Assembly (NCBI GenBank): GCA_003228175.2
Contig: QGNQ01000004.1
Coordinates: 56,361-120,360, forward strand
Source: Chloroflexota bacterium
Lineage (GTDB): Bacteria > Chloroflexota > Dehalococcoidia > Bin125
Reading direction: 5' to 3'
Length of the DNA stretch: 64,000 nucleotides
Shown: positions 57,381 through 64,000 of the stretch, piece by piece
Position numbering within the stretch: position 1 is the stretch's first letter
Layout: every line of letters starts with the position of its first letter
Translations under genes and position numbers: made by a program
The notes under the pieces: model-generated
The model's database searches: none
Told to the model about the DNA's origin: nothing
Seen by the model: the letters and a program-made list of their open reading frames with translations, nothing else

Positions 57381-58664
57381 GTGGCCATCGAGCCACACGG
57401 ACCGCTGTCGGGCGTGCGCGTCGTGGAGTTCGCCGTCGCGGTGCAAGGGCCGTTGGCGGGCGGCTTCCTGGCCGACATGGGCGCCGACGTGATCAAAGTC
57501 GAGCCACCCGGTGGCGACGGCAACCGCTGGCATACGGGGGTCAACTGGCCGCTCCCCAAGGAGACGCCGGGCGCCCAGTTCCTCTCGGTTTCGCACGGCA
57601 AGCGTTCGATCTCGGTCGATATTCACAGCGACGTCGGCCGGGAGGTCATGCACCGCCTGATCGACCGCACGGACATCTTCCTGAGCAACTTCCGCGAGCC
57701 CTCGCTGGAGCGCATGGGCATGGGCTACGAGGCGTTGTCCGCCCGCAACCCGCGGCTGGTCTACGCGATCGCCAACGGCTTTGGCCATCGCGGGCCGGAC
57801 CGCGACAAGCGCATGACGGACCAGTTCGCCCAGTCGCGTTCGGGCATCTCCAGCGTGACGGGGGATCCCGGCAGCGCGACTGTCATCCCGGGCGCCGTGA
57901 TCGGCGACACCGGCGGCGCGATGGGCCTGGCGCTGGGCATCATGACCGCGCTGGCCGCGCGGGAGTTGCACGGCATCGGGCAGAAAGTGCAGACATCGTC
58001 CTACGGGATCATGGTCTGGATGCAGGCCTGGGAAATCAATCATTCGTCGGTCACGGGCACCACGCTGCGTCGCGACGGTCCCCACCATCCCAACGTGCCG
58101 GGCATCGTGGGCCTCTACGACACCGCCGACGGTGGCGCCTTCTGCGTGGGCATCAACAGTGGTGAGAGTTGGCGCGAGTTCTGCGACTTCGGCGGTATTC
58201 CGGAGGTTGGGGCCGACCCCCAGTGGGACTCCTACGACAAGCGCTCCCCCACGACGAACTTCGCGCACGCGGAGACGGCCAACGAACTGCGTCCGCATGT
58301 CGCGCGGGCGATGCGCAATCGCACGTCGGCGGAATGGGAGCAGTTCTTCGACGCGCACCAAGAGGACATCATGTACCAGCGCGTGCTCGACTACGACGAT
58401 GTCCTGCACGACCCACAAGCGCTGGAAAACGGCTACATCGTCGAGAAGGACGTGCCTGGCGTTGGCAAGCGACCCATGGTCGGCAACCCGATGCAGTTCA
58501 ACAAGACGCCGGCCGTCGCGCAGCCCTGGTACTCCGCGCTGGGCCAGCACACGGCCGAGATCATGGGCGAGCTGGGCTTCTCCGCCGACGAGATCGCCAC
58601 GATCGAGGCGCAGAAGAGTCCCGGCCAGCCCATGTCGCGGCGTGGTCGGGAGCGCGCCCGGTAG
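57381..58664 (+). CDS. CaiB/BaiF class III CoA-transferase
   Basis: LSGVRVVEFAVAVQGPLAGGFLADMGADVIKVEPPGGD; Asp in GAVIGDTGGAMG. Confidence 0.93.
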   Translation: MAIEPHGPLSGVRVVEFAVAVQGPLAGGFLADMGADVIKVEPPGGDGNRWHTGVNWPLPKETPGAQFLSVSHGKRSISVDIHSDVGREVMHRLIDRTDIFLSNFREPSLERMGMGYEALSARNPRLVYAIANGFGHRGPDRDKRMTDQFAQSRSGISSVTGDPGSATVIPGAVIGDTGGAMGLALGIMTALAARELHGIGQKVQTSSYGIMVWMQAWEINHSSVTGTTLRRDGPHHPNVPGIVGLYDTADGGAFCVGINSGESWREFCDFGGIPEVGADPQWDSYDKRSPTTNFAHAETANELRPHVARAMRNRTSAEWEQFFDAHQEDIMYQRVLDYDDVLHDPQALENGYIVEKDVPGVGKRPMVGNPMQFNKTPAVAQPWYSALGQHTAEIMGELGFSADEIATIEAQKSPGQPMSRRGRERAR

Positions 58665-58708
58665 ACTACCCCCTGTCCCCAACGGATCCCTCTACTGAAG
58701 GAGCGCTT

Positions 58709-60268
58709 GTGAGCTGGCAGCCTGAGATCGATGAACTTCAACGACGACACACAATGGCCGAGGCCATGGGCGGGCCGGAGGGCGTCGCGCGGCAGCGCCT
58801 GCGGGGCAAGCTGACCGTGCGGGAGCGCCTGGACCTCCTCGTCGACGAGGGCAGCTTCCAGGAGCAAGGCAAGCTGCAGGGATTCGCCAAGTACGACGAT
58901 GACGGCAACCTGACGGGCTTCCTGCCCACGTCGCGCGTCAAGGGGATCGGCAAGGTCAACGGGCGCCGCGTCTACATCACCGGGTCCGACTTCACGATCC
59001 GCGGCGGCTCCGCCCATAGTGACGACGGCGGCGTCGACATGGGCCACGGCCAACCCAACGCCAACGAGCTGCTGCTGCCCACGGTGCACTTACTGGACGC
59101 GGCCGGCGGCAGCGTGGAGGAGTTCTCCGAGCTGGGGCGCACCTATATCCCGGACGGCGGCCAGTTCGAGGCGTACTGCAAGATCGTCAACATCGCGCCC
59201 GTCGCTTCCGCGGTGCTGGGCCCCACGGCGGGCGGCGCCGCGCCCATCCCCCCGCTGAGCCACTTCAGCGTCATGGCCAAGGGCTTGGGCCAAGTCTTCC
59301 CGGGTGGGCCGCCGGTCGTCAAGGCCGCGCTGGGCCTGGAGATCGACAAGGAAGTGCTGGGGGGCTGGAAGATCCACACGCGCGTCAGCGGTGTCGTGGA
59401 CAATGCGGCGGAGGATGAAGAAGACGCGATCGATCAGGTCAAACGTTTCCTCAGCTACATGCCCGACAACGTCTACGAGATGCCCCCCCGCGGCGACACG
59501 AGCGACGACCCGCAACGCCGCGACGAGCGCCTGCTCGATCTCATCCCGCACGACAAGCGCAGGCCCTACGACCCGCGCGTGATCATTGACGCGGTCTTCG
59601 ACAAGGACTCCTTCTTCGAGATCTCGCCCACCTACGGGGCCTCGCGCATCGTGGGGCTCGCGCGGGCGAACGGCTACCCCGTGGGCGTGTTGATGAACAA
59701 CGTCAATCGCCGCGGCGGATCGATGGACGTGGCCGCGGCCGAGAAGTCGAGCCGGCTCGTCCAGCTCTGCGATACGTTCCACCTGCCGATGGTCGTGCTG
59801 ATGGACGACCCGGGCTTCCTGGTGGGGCCGGAGTCGGAGAAGCAGGGCATTGAGCGGGCGGGGGCGCGGCTCGTCTACTCCATCGTGGCGAGCAAGATGC
59901 CCTGGCTTTCCTTCGTCTGCCGGCAGTCGTTCGGACTGGCGGGGTCGCTGCAATTCCGTCCCGGCCCGCATCTGTTCCGGCGCTACGCCTGGGTGTCCGG
60001 GCACTGGGGCTCAATGCACATCGAGGGCGGTACCGATGCCGCCTTCCGCCGGGTGATCGCGGATGCGCCCGACCCGGACGCCAAGCGCGCCGAGATCGAG
60101 GAGGGCTTCCGTCGCATCTCCTCGCCCTTCCGCACCGCCGAAGCCACAGGCCTGGACCTGATCGACCCACGCGACACGCGGGCGATCCTGTGCGACTTCG
60201 TGGAGATGGCGCAAGGCGTGATCAAGACGCAGCTGGGGCCGGGCGTCGGGCCCACGTGGCGTCCGTAG
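58709..60268 (+). CDS. Acyl-CoA carboxylase carboxyltransferase subunit
   Basis: GTG 58709 after gaaggag; GKLTVRERLDLLVDEGSFQE, GPTAGGAAPIPPLSHF, DDPGFLVGPESEKQGIERAGARL. Confidence 0.92.
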   Translation: MSWQPEIDELQRRHTMAEAMGGPEGVARQRLRGKLTVRERLDLLVDEGSFQEQGKLQGFAKYDDDGNLTGFLPTSRVKGIGKVNGRRVYITGSDFTIRGGSAHSDDGGVDMGHGQPNANELLLPTVHLLDAAGGSVEEFSELGRTYIPDGGQFEAYCKIVNIAPVASAVLGPTAGGAAPIPPLSHFSVMAKGLGQVFPGGPPVVKAALGLEIDKEVLGGWKIHTRVSGVVDNAAEDEEDAIDQVKRFLSYMPDNVYEMPPRGDTSDDPQRRDERLLDLIPHDKRRPYDPRVIIDAVFDKDSFFEISPTYGASRIVGLARANGYPVGVLMNNVNRRGGSMDVAAAEKSSRLVQLCDTFHLPMVVLMDDPGFLVGPESEKQGIERAGARLVYSIVASKMPWLSFVCRQSFGLAGSLQFRPGPHLFRRYAWVSGHWGSMHIEGGTDAAFRRVIADAPDPDAKRAEIEEGFRRISSPFRTAEATGLDLIDPRDTRAILCDFVEMAQGVIKTQLGPGVGPTWRP

Positions 60269-60297
60269 GTGGCCCAGCCTGAGATGGGCCCCGGCAA

Positions 60298-62763
60298 GTG
60301 CGGTCGAACGAGATGAAGTCGTTCAGGGAGTTGCAGGTCGTCGAGATCGCCGGCTCAACAGCCGGTGCCTTCGCGGCCAAGCTCTTCGCCGACTACGGCG
60401 CGCGCGTCGTCAAGGTGGAGCCGCCGCGCGGCGATCCGCTGCGCACCATGGGCGAGCCCTGGGGCGACCTGTGCTCCGAGTGGGCCTTCTTCAACACCAG
60501 CAAGCGATCGGTCTGCCTGGACCCGGCCAGCGATTCCGACCGGGATGCGCTGGCGCGGCTGCTCGATCGAGCGGACGTCGTCATTGAGAGCGCGTCGCCG
60601 GACCCGCTACAGCTCGTCACCAAGGATCTGGGCGGCGATCAGCTCGTCCGCGTCTACATCTCTCCCTTTGGACTCAGCGGCCCATACGCGAGCCTGCGCT
60701 CGAACGGCTTCACGGACGACGCCATCGGTGGGCACATGTACCTGTCGGGCGAGCCCGACCGGGAGCCGCTGCGACGGGCCGGACAGCAGACGCTGTTCCA
60801 GGCCGGCGCGCACGCGTTCATTGGCAGCATGGCAGCGCTCTTGGCGCGCGAGCGGATCGGCCGCGGGCAAACGGTCGAGGTGTCGCACATCGAAGGCATG
60901 GTCGCGCTGCACCAGCACACAACGTCGACATGGACGCACGGGCGCCACATCCTCCGGCGCGAGGGCAATGCGCAGGCCGGTCCGTATCACCCGGCCGGGG
61001 TCTATCCGTGCAAGGACGGGTACATCTTCCTGGGCCATTCGGGCGACAAGCACCTGGTGCCATTCGTGGAGGTACTGGGATACGGGCACCTGTTCGACGA
61101 TCCCCGCTTCGCGACGATGGGCGCGCGCGGCGCGCACAAGCGCGAGTTCGACGAGGCGCTGACTGTGCGACTGATGGAGCTGACCGCCGACGAGATTTCG
61201 GAGCTGGGGCGGGCGGTCTTCTCACCGCTGGGGCCCGTGCCCGCCATGCTCGACGTCCTGGAAGACGAGCAGTACGAGGCGCGCGATTTTTGGGTGCGGC
61301 TGCCCGGCTCCACAGTGGGGCCGGACGCGGCCGAACCGTCGCCACTGAAATTGCCACGAGGCCCATTCCTGATCGAGGGGCACGCGCCGGAGCTCACGCC
61401 CGCCCCAGCCGCGCCCGGGGGGACGACCGTTGAAGCGCTGCTGGCGAACTGGTGGTCGGAGAGGCGCGAGGCGCCGACGGGATCGCAAGCCCCTCAGGAT
61501 CTGAGCCACGGCCCCCTGCACGGCGTTCGCGTGCTGGATCTGACGCGTGTCTGGGCGGGACCAATCGCCGGGCGCTTGCTGGGCGATTTGGGCGCCGACG
61601 TGATCTCGATCGAGTCGCCCTGGAACCGCGGCTACCACGCCGTCGATCAGCAGTTCGCCGCGCTGACTCACCTCTACCCGGACAACGACGTGGGCGAGCA
61701 GCCCTGGAATCGCAACGCGGGATTCAACAAGCTGGCCCGCAACAAGCGCGGACTGACGCTGGACCTCAAAGACCCGCGCTGCCGTGAGATCTTCGCCCAG
61801 CTCGTCAAACGCGCGGACATCGTGCTGGAGAATTACAGCCCCAAGGTGATGCCGAGTCTCGGTTTCGATTTCGAAGGTCTGCGCAAGCTCAACCCCAACA
61901 TCGTCTACGCCGCCATGCCCGGCTACGGCTCCACCGGCCCGGGCAAGACGCGGGTCGCGCTGGGGCCGGTGATCGAGGCGGCGGTCGGTCTGACGGCGAT
62001 GATGGGCTACGCCGATAGCGGCCCCTACCGCTCCGGGGTGGCCTGGGCGGATCCCGTCTCAGGGATGTCAGCGGCGGCGGGGACATTGGTGGCGCTCTGG
62101 GATCGAAACGCGTCCGGCGGAACGGCCCAACAGATGGAAACCGCGATGGCCGAATCGATGGCGACCTTCGTCGGCGAGGAGCTCCTGGCCGCGCAGATCC
62201 GTGGCAGCAACGCGCCGCGCACCGGCAATCGCCATCCGCGGTGCGCGCCCCAAGGCGTCTACCGCTGTAGCGGTGACGACCGCTGGCTGGCGATCAGCGT
62301 CACCACGGACGACGAGTGGCGCGCGCTCTGCACGGTCGCCGGCCTGGGCGAAGAACTCGCGTTGCTCACCCGCGACGCCCGCCGCGCGCGCCACGAAGAC
62401 ATTGATACGGCAATCACGGCCTGGACGCGCGTGCAGAGTCCGGGCCCGGCGATGCATCGGTTGCAGGCCCGGGGCGTGATCGCCGCCGTCGTCGCCGACG
62501 GACGCGACTTGTTGGAGAATCCCCACCTGGAGGCGCGGTCGTTCTGGGCGGAGCTGGACCACCCAGACGTGGGGCCCATGCGCTACCCGGGCAACCCCAT
62601 CCACCTGAGCGAGACACCGGTCACGTATCGCTGCGCGGCGCCCACCCTGGGCCAAGACAACGCCGAGATCCTGAGCGAGCTCGGGCTCTCCGCGGACGCC
62701 CAGGCGGCGCTAGCTTCCGACGGCGTCATCACGCAGGTTCCGCCGCCCCTGCCGCGCGCCTAG
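60298..62763 (+). CDS. Fused double-domain CaiB/BaiF class III CoA-transferase
   Basis: Two modules: FRELQVVEIAGSTAGAFAAKLFADYGARVVKVEPPRGD and LHGVRVLDLTRVWAGPIAGRLLGDLGADVISIESP. ATG 60313 is an alternative start. Confidence 0.92.
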   Translation: MRSNEMKSFRELQVVEIAGSTAGAFAAKLFADYGARVVKVEPPRGDPLRTMGEPWGDLCSEWAFFNTSKRSVCLDPASDSDRDALARLLDRADVVIESASPDPLQLVTKDLGGDQLVRVYISPFGLSGPYASLRSNGFTDDAIGGHMYLSGEPDREPLRRAGQQTLFQAGAHAFIGSMAALLARERIGRGQTVEVSHIEGMVALHQHTTSTWTHGRHILRREGNAQAGPYHPAGVYPCKDGYIFLGHSGDKHLVPFVEVLGYGHLFDDPRFATMGARGAHKREFDEALTVRLMELTADEISELGRAVFSPLGPVPAMLDVLEDEQYEARDFWVRLPGSTVGPDAAEPSPLKLPRGPFLIEGHAPELTPAPAAPGGTTVEALLANWWSERREAPTGSQAPQDLSHGPLHGVRVLDLTRVWAGPIAGRLLGDLGADVISIESPWNRGYHAVDQQFAALTHLYPDNDVGEQPWNRNAGFNKLARNKRGLTLDLKDPRCREIFAQLVKRADIVLENYSPKVMPSLGFDFEGLRKLNPNIVYAAMPGYGSTGPGKTRVALGPVIEAAVGLTAMMGYADSGPYRSGVAWADPVSGMSAAAGTLVALWDRNASGGTAQQMETAMAESMATFVGEELLAAQIRGSNAPRTGNRHPRCAPQGVYRCSGDDRWLAISVTTDDEWRALCTVAGLGEELALLTRDARRARHEDIDTAITAWTRVQSPGPAMHRLQARGVIAAVVADGRDLLENPHLEARSFWAELDHPDVGPMRYPGNPIHLSETPVTYRCAAPTLGQDNAEILSELGLSADAQAALASDGVITQVPPPLPRA

Positions 62764-62772
62764 CCGGCGCGG

Positions 62773-63693
62773 CTACTCCCCTTCGCCGGTCAGGGTCGGC
62801 ACGATGTCCCCCAGCGTGGAGCCGAAGTCGTTTTCCTGGATGTGTTGAAACACCGGGAACGACAAGGGGTTCTGACCTGCGAGGTGTCTCATCATTGCCG
62901 GTGTGGAAATGCCGGCCACCCGATGCCAGTCGATTCGCGTCTCCGGATCGCACGTGCGCAACGAAACCGCGAGGCGCCGATCGTCGGTCGTCTGCGTCGC
63001 GTGGATGGTGTTGAGGCTCAGCAGCAGCAGGTCGCCGGGGCCCACCTCCGGCGTCTCCATGGCATCCTCGATCTCGAAGTCCTCCTCCACCCAGTGGACC
63101 CCGCTCCAGTCGGACATGTAGACCGTCCCCCCGTCACGCAGCGAGCGCATAAAACTCGCGCCCGAGCGCCGGCAGAGGTTGAAGAGGCGCGGCGACTTTT
63201 CGCCCAGCCGATCCCAGGGAATCAGGTGCCGTCCCGCCTCGGTGCGGGACGGCTTGACCAACGGAATCCAGTAATTCAGATGCGTCGGATTGAACTCCGT
63301 CAGGAAGAAGTGCTCGTGATCCTGATGCACGGGAAGATTGGTGACCGGCGTCTGGAGATAGAGGATTTGATAGAGCGCGGCCTTGGCTCCGGTGAGTTCC
63401 CGGGCGAACGCTTCCATCCGCGGACGGATGCCTTGGAAGGTCTCCTTTCGTCCCACTGCCGTAGTACGCAGCGCTGCCGTTTGACCGGGACCCGCTGGTG
63501 AAGCAGTACGTCGATCAATCGGCTGATCGCCAAGGTGCCGCGCCCCATGCTTGGTTCGCGGCGCGGGTTCGGAGTCTGGGCAGGCATCGAATTCTTCCAC
63601 GAGGAAGTCGATCTCACTACGGCTCAGGAAGTCCGGGACCACGCAGAAGCCCCGTTCCTCGAGCGCGGAGGCGATTGCTTCGAAATCAGTCAT
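62773..63693 (-). CDS. Phytanoyl-CoA dioxygenase (PhyH) family protein
   Basis: ALEERGFCVVPDFLSRSEIDFLVEEFD, VHQDHEHFFLTEFNPTHLNYWIPL, GDLLLLSLNTIHAT. Confidence 0.85.
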   Translation of the reverse strand: MTDFEAIASALEERGFCVVPDFLSRSEIDFLVEEFDACPDSEPAPRTKHGARHLGDQPIDRRTASPAGPGQTAALRTTAVGRKETFQGIRPRMEAFARELTGAKAALYQILYLQTPVTNLPVHQDHEHFFLTEFNPTHLNYWIPLVKPSRTEAGRHLIPWDRLGEKSPRLFNLCRRSGASFMRSLRDGGTVYMSDWSGVHWVEEDFEIEDAMETPEVGPGDLLLLSLNTIHATQTTDDRRLAVSLRTCDPETRIDWHRVAGISTPAMMRHLAGQNPLSFPVFQHIQENDFGSTLGDIVPTLTGEGE

Positions 63694-63804
63694 GCGTGTC
63701 TACCTTTCGAGATGCGGATGTTGTGCACCGTGTCACCGGTGACCGGTCGCAGCGCTGGAAGTTGACGTCCGTAGGTGTCGTCGGAGAGATCCCCTCCCGA
63801 TTAC

Positions 63805-64000
63805 TTAGCCGCTGCCGCGCAGGCGGGGGTCGAAGATGTCGCGCAGGGAGTCGCCGAGGAGGTTGAAGCCGAGCACGGCGAGGGTCATGGCGAGGCCGGG
63901 AAAGATGCTCAGGTGGGGGTGGTTCCAGAGTGCTCGGGCTTCGGTGAGCATGCGGCCCCAGGATTGGTTGGGCAGGGGGGCGCCGAGACCGAGGAAGGAG
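63805..64000 (-). CDS. ABC peptide/nickel transporter permease (DppC-like), C-terminal part; truncated by window edge
   Basis: Translation: SFLGLGAPLPNQSWGRMLTEARALWNHPHLSIFPGLAMTLAVLGFNLLGDSLRDIFDPRLRGSG*. Absent from the ORF track because the start lies outside the window. Confidence 0.92.
   Translation of the reverse strand, partial: SFLGLGAPLPNQSWGRMLTEARALWNHPHLSIFPGLAMTLAVLGFNLLGDSLRDIFDPRLRGSG

Overview
GC-rich bacterial chromosomal window, densely coded, with no phage, transposon, CRISPR or rRNA signal. One tRNA is present: tRNA-Ser(TGA) at 3681-3770. Gene content is dominated by paralogous catabolic and redox families: class III (CaiB/BaiF) CoA-transferases, luciferase-like (LLM) monooxygenases, SDRs, enoyl-CoA hydratases, aldo/keto reductases, two tungsten-type aldehyde ferredoxin oxidoreductases (AOR), a Baeyer-Villiger monooxygenase, PhyH, amidohydrolases and an acyl-CoA carboxylase. 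There is also a bioA-bioF-bioD operon, a MoxR-DUF58-DUF4129 operon, a GGDEF/EAL protein and tandem ThuA paralogues. This mix resembles SAR202-like or other aerobic Chloroflexota, but that is inference. Three observations stand out. (1) An AOR-linked MoaD/ThiS-type sulfur carrier (47779-48207, -) whose canonical C-terminal GG is followed by five exact 10-aa repeats, each recreating a GG; the other AOR-linked MoaD (4484-4741) also has a tail after GG. (2) A probable selenoprotein of the GrdB/PrdB family, split by the ORF caller at an in-frame TGA (53955-53957) with a UxxC motif and a bSECIS-like hairpin just downstream. (3) Repeated pairing of class III CoA-transferase halves, two fused and one as translationally coupled neighbours, in which the upstream half seems to lack the catalytic Asp and the downstream half keeps it. 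The left edge truncates a low-complexity secreted protein; the right edge truncates a DppC-type ABC permease.
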